From: Sphingobacterium multivorum
GTDB taxonomy: Bacteria; Bacteroidota; Bacteroidia; Sphingobacteriales; Sphingobacteriaceae
Direction: 5' to 3'
Assembly (NCBI RefSeq): GCF_039511225.1
Contig: NZ_CP154261.1
Span: 4,278,001 to 4,342,000, forward strand
DNA length: 64,000 nucleotides
Shown here: piece after piece, positions 29,007-37,833 of the stretch
Layout: the number at the start of each line of letters is the position of its first letter
Numbering within the stretch: the first letter of the stretch is position 1
The notes under the pieces: model-generated
The model's database searches: none
The model's input: the letters and a program-made list of their open reading frames with translations, nothing else
What the model was told of the DNA's origin: nothing
Position numbers and translations under genes: made by a program

Positions 29007-31451
29007 TTATATTTTTAGATTGACTTTTTCACCCGCGGGTAGTTCAAGCTCGAACAATTTCCCGGCATACTTCACCCGACATTTCTGTTTCTTTTTGGCT
29101 TTTGCCACAGCGCTGACCAGTTGACCATTTGTCCATTTCAGATCAATTTCGATCCCTCCCCTAGCTACCAGGCCCTTTATCTCGCCATCTTTCCAGCTGG
29201 CCGGAAGCGCCGGAAGCAGCTCAATAAAATCTTCATGGCTTTGCAGGAGCATTTCCGCCATTCCGGCAATCACACCAAAGTTACCGTCGATCTGAAATGG
29301 AGGACATGCATCAAACATATTGTAGTAGGTACCGCCACCGCCGTCATATTTGGTATCCATATCCGCTGTAGGGCGCAGTTGTTTATTAAGCAATTTCAGT
29401 GCCCGATCGCCCTGCTGCAATCGTGCCCAAAGCGCAATTTTCCAGGCGTAGGTCCAGCCTACCCCATCATCGCCACGTCTTTCCAACGACTGCTGCACAG
29501 CTTTTGCCAATGCAGGCGTACGGTCCAACGTGATTTCATTACCCGGGTATAGCGCAAACAGATGGGACAGATGACGATGAGCAGGTTCTACCTCTTCAAA
29601 CTCTTCGGCCCATTCCATCAGGCGCCCATCGCTACCAATTTTCGGACGGGCCAGCTTGTCTTTTGCTGCCTGCAAGCCCTTTAAAAAACCGTCTTCCTTT
29701 AAACCCAGTATTTCTGATGCAGCCAGGGTGTGCTCAAATAGATTGAAAATAACCTGCTGGTCATGCGATGGCCCCATACTGATCTGCGCAATAGAGCCAT
29801 CGGGCGCTTTAAAGGAATTTTCCGGCGAAGGTGAAGGCCCCGAAACCAGCAGCCCTGTTTTAGGATCCGTTGTCAGCCAATCTTGGTAAAAGGTCGAAGC
29901 CTCTTTTAGAATCGGATAAGCTTTTCTTAAAAAGTCTTTATCCTGTGTAAAGGCATAATGCTCCCAGATATGTTGGGCAATCCAGGCTCCGGCCCCGATA
30001 TGCATCCCCCAGCTTGCACTTTCCCCCGGAGAAGTGTAGCCCCAAACATTCGTTATCGGATGCAGCGCCCATCCCCGCATCCCATATTGTATCTGGGCTG
30101 TTTTGCTACCTGGTGCCACAAGCGATGCGATCAGATCCATCAGGGGACGATGCGATTCGGATAGATTGGCTACCTCCGCAGGCCAGTAGTTCATCTGTAC
30201 ATTGATATCGGTATGGTAATCGCCATTCCATGGTGTTTGTATCTTATTGGCCCAGATTCCCTGCAGGTTGGCAGGAAGACCGCCTGCTCTCGAGGAAGAA
30301 AGCAATAGGTATCTGCCGTACTGAAAATACAGGGGATATAAGGCCTGTTCATTTCCGCTACGCAGATTATTGGCCATCAGCACATTGGTAGGCATATTAT
30401 TGGTACTATTTCCCAGCTGAAAACTCACCCGTCCCATAAACGAAGAAAAGTCTTTGATATGACGATCCCGGAGCGTCTGGTACGATTTGCCCGTAGCCGC
30501 TTTCCGTATTTCGAGATGTTCTTTTTGATAATTGGCATTAATATAGTCTGGATAATGCTGTTTATAATTTGTTTTTGCAGTTACGATAAGCGTCAACGCA
30601 TTGGCACCTGTAACCTGAATACCGGTTTTGGTCTGGCTGCTGATTTTGCCGCCTTCCAGGACCGGAGTCACCTCAGCTTCATACAGCATACCATTTCCAC
30701 CCCGCCCATTATCGAGCACGCCAAACATGCGCAGTCCATGCTTTGCCGTAACCTCCGTTGCAAACCGCTCGGGCCGGTCCAGACTGAAGAGCACATTGAT
30801 CGCCCCAGCTTTGTCTGCAGTGAGCCGAATAATGATCGCCTGATCGGGGTGACTAGCGAAAACTTCCCGTTTAAACTTGACGCTATTTTGGACAAAAGAA
30901 CTGGAGGCAATCCCTTTCATCAGATCCAGTTCACGGTGATAATCCTGATAAGCGGCATCCGTACCAAAGTCAAGCCGTAAATCGCCCAAGGTCTGGAAGC
31001 AGCCAAAAGGAACATTGGCGCCATTGCCACTTCCCGATCCTTTTCCCTTTGTGATCTGGGTTTTATTGGTCAATTCGGTTGCTTCCTTATAGTTGCCCTG
31101 AAACAGTAGTTCACGGATCTTCTGCAGGGACTGTGAAGCCGCAGGATTGTCGCCTGCGTCGAAGCTTCCACTCCATAACGTCATTTCGTTCAGCTGAATC
31201 CGCTCGTGGTTGACATCGCCAAAAACCATAGCCCCAAGGTTTCCATTACCAATGGGTAGGGCTTTCAGCCACTCGGGGTCACTCTCCCAGCCATTTTTGG
31301 AATCTACGGCTAAGGCATTTGCAGGTTGTTCAAACCAGATACAGTTTTCTTTCTTGGCTCCAGACTGCGCAACAGCAATTTCCACCGACAGGAGAAAACA
31401 GAGCGCAAGACCAGTACATATACGGTTTAGCATTGATGTGTTCAATTTCAT
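29007..31451 (-). CDS. GH95 alpha-L-fucosidase-like glycoside hydrolase
   Basis: Secreted or periplasmic inverting enzyme of 814 residues that removes alpha-1,2-L-fucose (some members alpha-L-galactose). Signal peptide ends near AVAQ. An N-terminal beta-domain (about 38-310; WLKALPIGNGNLGAMVFG) is followed by an (alpha/alpha)6 barrel and a C-terminal beta-domain (about 745-814). Probable catalytic acid is Glu544 (SPSPENSF), with Asp722 (FQIDGNFG) and Asn417 (DINVQMNYW) in the active site. By my recollection of Bifidobacterium AfcA the residue two before this Asn is also Asn; here it is Asp415. Crp/Fnr gene lies upstream on the same strand with a 188-base gap. Confidence 0.93.
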   Translation of the reverse strand: MKLNTSMLNRICTGLALCFLLSVEIAVAQSGAKKENCIWFEQPANALAVDSKNGWESDPEWLKALPIGNGNLGAMVFGDVNHERIQLNEMTLWSGSFDAGDNPAASQSLQKIRELLFQGNYKEATELTNKTQITKGKGSGSGNGANVPFGCFQTLGDLRLDFGTDAAYQDYHRELDLMKGIASSSFVQNSVKFKREVFASHPDQAIIIRLTADKAGAINVLFSLDRPERFATEVTAKHGLRMFGVLDNGRGGNGMLYEAEVTPVLEGGKISSQTKTGIQVTGANALTLIVTAKTNYKQHYPDYINANYQKEHLEIRKAATGKSYQTLRDRHIKDFSSFMGRVSFQLGNSTNNMPTNVLMANNLRSGNEQALYPLYFQYGRYLLLSSSRAGGLPANLQGIWANKIQTPWNGDYHTDINVQMNYWPAEVANLSESHRPLMDLIASLVAPGSKTAQIQYGMRGWALHPITNVWGYTSPGESASWGMHIGAGAWIAQHIWEHYAFTQDKDFLRKAYPILKEASTFYQDWLTTDPKTGLLVSGPSPSPENSFKAPDGSIAQISMGPSHDQQVIFNLFEHTLAASEILGLKEDGFLKGLQAAKDKLARPKIGSDGRLMEWAEEFEEVEPAHRHLSHLFALYPGNEITLDRTPALAKAVQQSLERRGDDGVGWTYAWKIALWARLQQGDRALKLLNKQLRPTADMDTKYDGGGGTYYNMFDACPPFQIDGNFGVIAGMAEMLLQSHEDFIELLPALPASWKDGEIKGLVARGGIEIDLKWTNGQLVSAVAKAKKKQKCRVKYAGKLFELELPAGEKVNLKI

Positions 31452-31639
31452 TGAGGTTTACGATTCGATTTAGGGATGCAATGCCAACTGTTCGCAATAG
31501 AAATGCACTGAATCCTCGCCATATCATCAAAAATAAGGATAGCTATTGGCAAACACATACACTTTATTGCTCTTTTTAGATGCCCTATTAACACATTGTG
31601 TTCCTTCCGCATAAAAAAGTTCAGGATTCTGTGGGCATG

Positions 31640-32242
31640 TTAAACTTTTGCTCTTATGCGGCTCAATGTAGATTGCGTTATCCCCAAATACGAGGCGACG
31701 ATACCCAATGGTGTGCGTTTTAAAATCTCAGGATAACGTTCAACAAGATTTCTATACCGGTCCACCGCGGGCAACATCCGTAGCTCATTGGCTTTCTCTT
31801 CACTTTTGATATAATAACGTTCGGTCAATACCCTACCGATGAAATTAAATTCGGGGAATGTATGGTACAGCTCATTCAATTTCTCGTAGCTCAGAACCAA
31901 TAGACGGCAGGGCTCCAGTGTTTCAATTGCTTCGAAGCTCGGTTTTTGACTAAAAAAGCTATAGACCGCAATAGCGAGCTCCCCTTCATACAGCAGCCAG
32001 GAGCTGATCTCGTTACCCGCCGGATCAATATAATAAGTATGTACACCGCCCTGGAGAATGAAGTAGATCTGCTTTTGCACCTGTCCGATATCAATCAGGC
32101 GAACCCCGGCTTTCACATCGATCACATAACTATGCGTTTCGATCAGCTGTTTTAAATCGTTCGACAGCGGATGAATGCTTTCAAACAGCTTTACAATAAG
32201 ATCTGTGGCCGATTGGCTATATCGATTGGTCTTTTTTTGCAT
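31640..32242 (-). CDS. Crp/Fnr-family transcriptional regulator
   Basis: A 200-residue regulator with a cyclic-nucleotide-binding-like beta-roll (about 35-130; GQVQKQIYFILQGGVHTYYIDPAGNEISSW) and a C-terminal winged HTH whose recognition part is GIVASYLGITQSTLSRIRAKV. It lacks the four-Cys pattern of an iron-sulphur FNR. In Bacteroidota such proteins often do not bind cAMP. It precedes the GH95 gene on the same strand and is divergent from the AraC gene at 32704. Confidence 0.93.
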   Translation of the reverse strand: MQKKTNRYSQSATDLIVKLFESIHPLSNDLKQLIETHSYVIDVKAGVRLIDIGQVQKQIYFILQGGVHTYYIDPAGNEISSWLLYEGELAIAVYSFFSQKPSFEAIETLEPCRLLVLSYEKLNELYHTFPEFNFIGRVLTERYYIKSEEKANELRMLPAVDRYRNLVERYPEILKRTPLGIVASYLGITQSTLSRIRAKV

Positions 32243-32703
32243 ACAATGAATCTATCGCACTAATGGCGTGCCAGCAATAAATTACCCTAAATATACACGA
32301 TAAGCATGCTATATTTTTTGCTTTTTGGCAAAAAATACTTTCCACAAATTGCCAAACTTTGGTTATGAAAGGTAAGCGATAAATCCGCTGTGCTTTTGGC
32401 GCTGGCGTTATTATTTAACTGTCAGCAGACATTTCACCTATAGAAACTGGGATGAAATCAAAAAAATAGGACTACGCCACCCGCCCTGAACAATAGGTGG
32501 CAAAAATTTTCAACCATATGAAATACATCAAATACAGTTTGATTGCCGTCCGACGAACAGGAAAAAAGTAATAATTTACATGATTTTAAGTGTTTAATAC
32601 ATGCCTTGTGATCTTTAAAAACCGTTTTTTGAGTGATCACTTTCAATCGATTATGAAGATTGGTGTACGTTTCCATTTATTTCATTAAATATGTTAAGAA
32701 TCT
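32243..32703. other. Intergenic region between Crp/Fnr and AraC genes
   Basis: This 461-base AT-rich stretch lies between divergent regulator genes. I see no convincing gene. A 72-codon minus-strand frame at 32458-32676 has low-complexity hydrophobic ends and no clear start context. No strong hairpin or TAnnTTTG element could be tied to either gene. Confidence 0.4.
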
Positions 32704-33576
32704 ATGCAGCCAATTTACGCGAAAGCACTTTCAAATTCAGGAAACAGGATTTTTGAAATCCGGCACGAAAATTGTCCCAAACTTCTTTCCGAGTACCATT
32801 TTCACCGTGAATGTCAGCTTACTTACATCATTAAGGGTAGAGGCCAAAGATGCATAGGAGATCAGCTGGAAGACTTTGAAAGCGATGAGCTGACTTTTAT
32901 TGGTCCTGGTTTGCCACACGTCTGGTACAACTCGCCTACAGAAACCGACCAGGAGCAAAATGTACAATTCATCACCTTGTATTTCGACCCGGAAGCTCTG
33001 CTGTCATTTTGTTCCTTATTGTTTGAAACAAGCCAGCTAAAAGATTTTCTTGAGCGATCGAGACAGGGAATGCTGTTTTATGGAGAAGCAAAAAATAAAC
33101 TCAAAAAAATACTGCACAAGATGCTCGCTATTCCTGAAGTACGAAAAACAGCCTATCTCTTCGAGTCTTTAGGGATTCTGTTGCATACTCAGGAATACAG
33201 TAAACTATCCAATAAGCCTTATATTGGTGGCCTGGCGGGTAAGGATGGAGAAATTATCTTCAGTATTTACACGTATGTTTTTGAAAATTTCAGTGATGAC
33301 ATTTCCCTGGACGAAGCAGCTAAATTGGCCAACTTGACCAAACCTTCTTTCTGTCGATTTTTTAAAGCACGTACAAAAAAAACATTTTCAAAATTCGTCA
33401 ATGAAGTCCGGATCAATGAAGCCTGCCGGCTTTTGGTTCAGGAAGAAAACCCAATAACCCATATTGCTTACGCCTGTGGTTTCAACTCTTTGCCCAACTT
33501 CAACAAGTTCTTTAAATCGATTAAAGGGATTACTCCGACCGATTATAAAAACAAGCCTTTAATTAACAAACACTAG
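32704..33576 (+). CDS. AraC-family transcriptional regulator with cupin sensor
   Basis: A 290-residue regulator. N-terminal cupin (about 25-110; EYHFHRECQLTYIIKGRG, then FIGPGLPHVW) probably binds a sugar. The C-terminal AraC double HTH (about 185-285) includes DEAAKLANLTKPSFCRFFK and ITHIAYACGFNSLPNFNKFFK. It is a clear paralogue of the regulator at 52710-53588 in this window (shared FYGE block and NFNKFFKSI). It sits alone between the Crp/Fnr gene and the surface-lipoprotein region; its target may be the GH95 gene or unlinked genes. Confidence 0.93.
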   Translation: MQPIYAKALSNSGNRIFEIRHENCPKLLSEYHFHRECQLTYIIKGRGQRCIGDQLEDFESDELTFIGPGLPHVWYNSPTETDQEQNVQFITLYFDPEALLSFCSLLFETSQLKDFLERSRQGMLFYGEAKNKLKKILHKMLAIPEVRKTAYLFESLGILLHTQEYSKLSNKPYIGGLAGKDGEIIFSIYTYVFENFSDDISLDEAAKLANLTKPSFCRFFKARTKKTFSKFVNEVRINEACRLLVQEENPITHIAYACGFNSLPNFNKFFKSIKGITPTDYKNKPLINKH

Positions 33577-33630
33577 CAAACAGCGACCCCAATCATTTTA
33601 CGCAGTGTGTTGCCTGCATATAAAAAAAAC

Positions 33631-33654
33631 AGTTATCAGCCGAAGCTGATAACT
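33631..33654 (-). terminator. Rho-independent terminator of surface-lipoprotein unit 1
   Basis: A perfect ten-base stem AGTTATCAGC / GCTGATAACT with a UUCG-type loop on the minus-strand RNA is followed by GTTTTTTTT. It ends the transcript of the peptide-lipoprotein unit whose last gene stops at 33693. A near copy occurs at 37481-37504. Confidence 0.9.
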
Positions 33655-33692
33655 ATGTTGCATATATTCTCTAAAATAATAATTTAAAGTAA

Positions 33693-35186
33693 TTATTTGC
33701 TTCGCATACAGCGTATACCCACGGCATTGTTTTGATGGATAGGCATCACATACACATTGGTAGCCGTTAAAATTACGGCGGGTTTGGCTGTTCCCTGTAC
33801 CGTGCGGTCGGCCCAATAAACCCCAAGCGCATCAGGTGGGATATGCGTGCTGGCATTTCCAGATCCGCTTTCAACGATCACCGGCTTGTTATCTGGTAGG
33901 AACATGTAATTGTCTAGATTTACCGTTGGCAATGTTGATGTCCCCAAGAACCAACCTGTTTGGCCGTTGTAGGTCCCCCTCACCTTTCCGGCAGCAATAA
34001 GCTGTTCATATTCAGCCTGCGCAGGAGTTTGCCAGCCTGTACCCAAGATAGATGAACAGTAAGACTGTGAACCACCACCGTCATGAGATCCCCCCAAAAG
34101 ATATTGTGCGGCTTCGACGGCAGAAGGCGGATTACCTGCTTTTAAATTGGCCGAGCCCCAGTAATAGTTTGAATTAGGAATATCCAATGCACCACGAGGC
34201 ACCAAACGTAGTTTTAAATCATATTTGATTCCTTTTTGCAATGACAGATTAGCAAGATCAATCAATCCCGAACGTACACCACCTTGTGTTGCATTTAAGG
34301 TGACTGTTCCAAAATTGATCTTACCAGTCGTTGTGCCTTCGGAGATAATCAAAGCGGGACTGCTGGACCATGTCAATCCCGTACCGGTAAATGAAAGTGC
34401 ACGATTTAAGGACTGTCCACTTTGCGTGTATGTTCCGTTGGCAAAGCTAAACGTTGCCGATTGATAATTTGGTGTGATTGTACCACCTACCATGGAAGTA
34501 ATATTACCCACCACATTAGCCGAAGTACTTTCTAAAGTCGCTTTTACTTCGGTAAAAACATGACTCAAAACGAGATTTTGAATGTTATTTTGTCCACTAA
34601 CAACGGTGACCGACTGTTTTTTCCATAAAAGATCCGTATCCGCCCCTGTCACGCCAAAGGTAATATTGGCGAGGTTTTGATTCAGATTAATGGTTGGAAA
34701 AGTCTGTCCCGGATCGACTGCCAATGCGATGAAGGTATAATTTCCTGCCGGTAAGTCCAGGGACCAATTGGTAGCCGTATTAGAATAAGTCAATACACCC
34801 GTCGCGTTGACATAGTTTCCAGAAGCATTATAAGCCGCGATCAAGTATTTAGCACCATTATCCAGTACAGTCGGTGTTGTAGCCATTTTGGTTGCCCCAG
34901 TCGAGGCACGTAAGGCGGTCGTTGAACTGACGGCTGTTAAGGTTGCTTTAACGTCGAGTTCATTGTTGAAGGGAACAGTTGTATTTTGCGCGGCAGAAGT
35001 AGACGAGCTACTTTTACTTGCTGAAGCTTTGGGCTGTAAATCGTAGTCGGTATCCGAATAAGAGACGCCGGCAATCTTGATGCTTACCCGGCCATTATCG
35101 CCATTACTTACGTTTTCATTATTTTTGTTGCAGGCAGCCATCATTAGAGATAGCGCCAGTAGTATTATTGTGCTGTTTCTTTTCAT
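33693..35186 (-). CDS. Fimbrillin/FISUMP-like surface lipoprotein, unit 1
   Basis: About 497 residues from the Met at 35186. The frame runs open to 35225, but MKRNSTIILL gives the lipoprotein signal, with the lipidation site LMMAAC just before NKNN. A Ser/Thr-rich N-terminal region leads into two fimbrillin-like beta-sandwich segments (KYLIAAYNASGNYV; NYTFIALAVDPGQ; LVLSHVFTEVKATLES). A C-terminal FISUMP-type domain follows (about 360-497; ILGTGWQTPAQAEYEQL, GVYWADRT, NAVGIRCMRSK). Role: probably a surface or fimbria-like structural protein. It is the second gene after the small peptide gene, 32 bases downstream. Homologous to the protein at 40455-42215 and to the remnant at 38956-39703. Confidence 0.88.
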   Translation of the reverse strand: MKRNSTIILLALSLMMAACNKNNENVSNGDNGRVSIKIAGVSYSDTDYDLQPKASASKSSSSTSAAQNTTVPFNNELDVKATLTAVSSTTALRASTGATKMATTPTVLDNGAKYLIAAYNASGNYVNATGVLTYSNTATNWSLDLPAGNYTFIALAVDPGQTFPTINLNQNLANITFGVTGADTDLLWKKQSVTVVSGQNNIQNLVLSHVFTEVKATLESTSANVVGNITSMVGGTITPNYQSATFSFANGTYTQSGQSLNRALSFTGTGLTWSSSPALIISEGTTTGKINFGTVTLNATQGGVRSGLIDLANLSLQKGIKYDLKLRLVPRGALDIPNSNYYWGSANLKAGNPPSAVEAAQYLLGGSHDGGGSQSYCSSILGTGWQTPAQAEYEQLIAAGKVRGTYNGQTGWFLGTSTLPTVNLDNYMFLPDNKPVIVESGSGNASTHIPPDALGVYWADRTVQGTAKPAVILTATNVYVMPIHQNNAVGIRCMRSK

Positions 35187-35218
35187 ACTTGATAATAATT
35201 TAAGTTGGTACTTTTCGG

Positions 35219-35407
35219 TTACCACCAGCCTTCACCTTGGCTTGATGTGGACGATTCTTCTCCGTCCCATTGTTGCTGTACTGTTCCAGATGTCTGCACC
35301 GAACCAGCTGCAACACTGTACTCTAAAATGATGTCTTCAACCTTAATTTGAGGTGCCTCGTAAGGCAATTTACCCAGTTTGATTTTGTGTGTGTGTTTTG
35401 TTTCCAT
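35219..35407 (-). CDS. Small Trp-ended peptide, unit 1 (62 aa)
   Basis: A 62-residue peptide, charged N-terminal half and Gly/Ser/Gln-rich C-terminal half. Conserved plan shared with the peptides at 40236-40427 and 38740-38904: K-I-x-L near the start, a P-x-I-(x4)-IE/VE stretch, a VAAGS or IAAGS motif near residue 33, an internal W-D or W-N about 12-15 residues later, and Trp at the very end (GEGWW). It has no signal peptide of the ordinary kind. Similar short Bacteroidota proteins are, as I recall, common beside fimbrillin-type genes and without known function. It is co-transcribed with the lipoprotein gene that starts 32 bases later, from the activator-type promoter at 35461-35518. Confidence 0.8.
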   Translation of the reverse strand: METKHTHKIKLGKLPYEAPQIKVEDIILEYSVAAGSVQTSGTVQQQWDGEESSTSSQGEGWW

Positions 35408-35775
35408 AATTTTAAATGAAAGAACATTGTTCTATTTTATATTTCGTTTCGATGGCCGGGCAAAGTTGCCTTTAAATAAATTAGACACAAAAAAACAGGC
35501 TATCACATCGCTATCACAGTTGATTTTAAAACAAATAAAACACTACTAATCAATATAATACATAAAAACAAAAGCAATTAACTCATAGTTATAATCATCA
35601 GCTTGCTGGTAAACTCGATGTGAATAAATGATGGATCGTAAAAAAGGCCAGATCATTGCTGACCTAGCCTTTACAAAAAGTATAATTATTCCCTTATACG
35701 AGTTTCGCTATGTACTCGCCAAGCCTATTATCAGGGCAACACGAAACACGATGATGTCTATCGCAGCACTTATGC
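35408..35775. other. Promoter region of unit 1 and gap after the regulator gene
   Basis: The 368 bases between the regulator stop (35776) and the peptide start (35407) hold the unit-1 promoter described at 35461-35518. The rest is AT-rich. A plus-strand frame of 69 codons at 35628-35837 overlaps the end of the regulator gene antisense and looks fortuitous. Confidence 0.5.
35461..35518 (-). promoter_or_regulatory. Unit-1 promoter: two TGTGATA repeats, 39 bases to -7 element
   Basis: On the minus strand TGTGATA occurs at 35518-35512 and 35507-35501, exactly 11 bases apart. Thirty-nine bases after the start of the second copy is CAACTTTG (35468-35461), one change from TAnnTTTG. The leader to the peptide start is about 50 bases. 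The 18-base block TATCACATCGCTATCACA (plus strand) is identical to that at 39717-39734. Confidence 0.7.
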
Positions 35776-37275
35776 TTAGTGCTCGCTGGGCTGCGATTGA
35801 TGTACTTTATCTGCCAAGGCACGCATCCAATTATTAAAATCAGCATCCGAGGGGATGTCAAACTTCTTGCGCAATCTATTTTTTCGCACCTGTACGGCCC
35901 GGATGGTGACGTAGGTATATTCCGCAATATTTTTGGTTGAGAAATTGAGAAAGGCCATGGCACAAAATTCCAGTTCCGTACTCCGAAGGTTGGGATCAAA
36001 AGATTTGAGCGCCGAAATAAACTGCGGGTACAGTTCTTTAAATAGGGTTAAAAACTCCGGATTGTTGCTTTTGGCCAGCTCGATTAGTGTATTAAATTTA
36101 TTCTCCCCGATCTGTTCAGTCAATTGCTTATTGATGTTTTCTGTTTCTTGCAGCGCCTCCTCTTTCTGTCCCAGTAGCTTCCGGTTACGTTTAGAACGCC
36201 AGATAAATAGTGTGATCGCTACAAGAAGAAGTACCAAAATAACAATTGAGATGGTAGCAGCTTTGGAGACCTTACTCTCCGACTCCTGGTCTTTTAACTT
36301 CAAAATCTCATTGAGTACCTGATCAACGACCTGTCTATTTTCAATTTCCAGCGAATCGTTGAGCCGACTAAAGGCCATCTCATAGTGATCAGCTTTCGCT
36401 TTATCCAGTTTGGTTGTCCTGTAAAAGTCAGCTAGTTCCCGGTAAGAATTCTTCATGCCATTCCTACTACCGATTTGCTGCTTACTGGACAGACTTTTTT
36501 CATAAAATGCTGCAGCCTGCTTGAAATCCCCTTTCTGTTCCGCCAACGAACCCAACGAAGAATACGTATTGAGTACCACCGGAATTTTATACTTCTTTAC
36601 CAAGGCAAGTGATTTATCCAGGTAGTATCGCCCTTTGTTAAAATCACCTTTTTTAACGTAGAGTTTACCTAAGTTATCATAAACTACCAGGTATCTAAAG
36701 GCTTCCTTATGTTCGTCTTCGCCCTTTAAATTGGCTAGTAACAGATGATTATACTTTTCCACAGAATCCAGCTCTCCGATTGCATCAAAAGCAACGCTCA
36801 AGTTTTCATAGGTAAACTGATAGGATTTTTTTTGTTTTTCGCCGGTTAGATTTTTGATTAGCCCCAGCTGCAAACGAAACTCCCGAATGGCCTGCTGATA
36901 CAAATGGAGCTCGCCATAGGCTCTTCCCCGTACCCGACGGACTTCGGACTGCGCGAGTATATTTTCCTTATAAAAGTTAGTTTTTTCAACGCTTTCAAGA
37001 TGTTGCAATCCCTCTTTAAACAGCCCTACATGCACAAGACCTTCTGCAATCCACGAATGCGCTTTTCCTTGGCCCGCATCATAGTTGACTTCATTGGCTA
37101 GATTAAGTGCTTTTATTGCCGTTTCAATATAAGGCAATAATTGTCCAGCATTAAATAATTCCCTTGTTTTAATCAAAAGTGAATCTACGGCACGCACCTG
37201 GACTGACTTGTCATCAGCAGCACTCGCCTTCAGTGTCAAAAAGAATAAAAGTAAAAATAGAAGATGTTTTTTCAT
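35776..37275 (-). CDS. Periplasmic-TPR, membrane-spanning, LuxR-type HTH regulator
   Basis: About 499 residues from the Met at 37275; the frame extends to 37314, but MKKHLLFLLLFF gives a clean signal peptide ending ASAAD. Then come TPR repeats (about 30-320; for example FNKGRYYLDKSLALVKKY and FKQAAAFYEKSLSSKQQ), one transmembrane segment (about 335-355; ISIVILVLLLVAITLFIW), a coiled coil (about 360-390) and a C-terminal LuxR-like HTH (LRSTELEFCAMAFLNFSTKNIAEYTYVTIRAVQVRKNRLRKKF). The topology is a one-step sensor: periplasmic TPR domain, cytoplasmic DNA-binding domain. TPR domains often bind peptides, and the gene lies directly upstream of peptide unit 1, so a peptide ligand is plausible but unproven. 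Confidence 0.88.
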   Translation of the reverse strand: MKKHLLFLLLFFLTLKASAADDKSVQVRAVDSLLIKTRELFNAGQLLPYIETAIKALNLANEVNYDAGQGKAHSWIAEGLVHVGLFKEGLQHLESVEKTNFYKENILAQSEVRRVRGRAYGELHLYQQAIREFRLQLGLIKNLTGEKQKKSYQFTYENLSVAFDAIGELDSVEKYNHLLLANLKGEDEHKEAFRYLVVYDNLGKLYVKKGDFNKGRYYLDKSLALVKKYKIPVVLNTYSSLGSLAEQKGDFKQAAAFYEKSLSSKQQIGSRNGMKNSYRELADFYRTTKLDKAKADHYEMAFSRLNDSLEIENRQVVDQVLNEILKLKDQESESKVSKAATISIVILVLLLVAITLFIWRSKRNRKLLGQKEEALQETENINKQLTEQIGENKFNTLIELAKSNNPEFLTLFKELYPQFISALKSFDPNLRSTELEFCAMAFLNFSTKNIAEYTYVTIRAVQVRKNRLRKKFDIPSDADFNNWMRALADKVHQSQPSEH

Positions 37276-37480
37276 GTATAGGCAATAAATTGTTTTCAGG
37301 TTGTTGTTTTTCAATTCATTTCAGACTTTTTAAGTCCAAAATTTCTTCGTGCAAATCTAGTATTTTTAAATGATGAAACCATGATAATTCCCGATCCAAA
37401 AACAATTTTATATCTTATAAAACTCAGGTAAACAGGCGTCTTTATGACACTAATTTTTCCTTACATGGTTAAAAAATAAT

Positions 37481-37504
37481 AGTCATCAGCCGAAGCTGAC
37501 GACT
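37481..37504 (-). terminator. Orphan terminator, near copy of the unit-1 terminator
   Basis: AGTCATCAGC / GCTGACGACT with loop CGAA (plus strand) has one wobble pair on the minus-strand RNA and is followed by ATTATTTTTT. It differs from the 33631-33654 hairpin at only a few stem positions and has the same loop, yet no gene ends just before it. Confidence 0.8.
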
Positions 37505-37658
37505 ATCTCCATTAATTTATCCAAATAATATGTAATAGATAATATGTTCATTTGCCCGTAGATTGGCAGTACCTTTCCTGTTCACAGGGGATACGTCCAG
37601 TCACGATTCTGGCATCAACCTTAATCAGATGGAATTGCAGTATTGTACGTGTTGAAAG

Positions 37659-37716
37659 CGAATATAGATACTAAAAATATAAAAGCAGAAAAATGTGCTA
37701 TCACAGATATAACACA
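37659..37716 (-). promoter_or_regulatory. Orphan promoter: TGTGATA-type repeats, 39 bases to -7 element
   Basis: On the minus strand TGTGTTA (37716-37710) and TGTGATA (37705-37699) are 11 bases apart. TATATTCG (37666-37659), one change from TAnnTTTG, starts 39 bases after the start of the second repeat. The predicted transcript would run about 170 bases to the hairpin at 37481. Confidence 0.65.
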
Positions 37717-37833
37717 TTTCAAAAAAATAAGTAGAACACTTACGCTAAATTTTCCTAGCAATTTGTCCTGAGCGACGATAAAGCTAAGATAAAGCAGCCC
37801 GTTCTCCTGATTTTCCAATGGCAAGTTTAGCTT

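Larger units (their letters stand above)
37276..37833. other. Non-coding stretch with orphan promoter and orphan terminator
   Basis: The 558 bases contain, on the minus strand, an activator-type promoter (37659-37716) followed about 150 bases later by a terminator hairpin (37481-37504). No convincing frame lies between them. The sequence just before the hairpin resembles the sequence before the unit-1 terminator at 33631, including TATTATTT. This could be the two ends of a deleted lipoprotein unit or a short RNA gene. A 67-codon frame at 37621-37824 crosses the promoter and is unlikely to be real. 37276-37480 shows nothing further. Confidence 0.5.

Noticed and set aside
32458..32676. 72-codon minus-strand frame between the Crp/Fnr and AraC genes
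   Set aside because: Mixed Cys/Phe-rich composition, no signal or motif, and no start context.
37621..37824. 67-codon hydrophobic minus-strand frame
   Set aside because: It runs through the TGTGATA repeats and the -7 element of the orphan promoter, and its hydrophobicity comes from AT-rich sequence.
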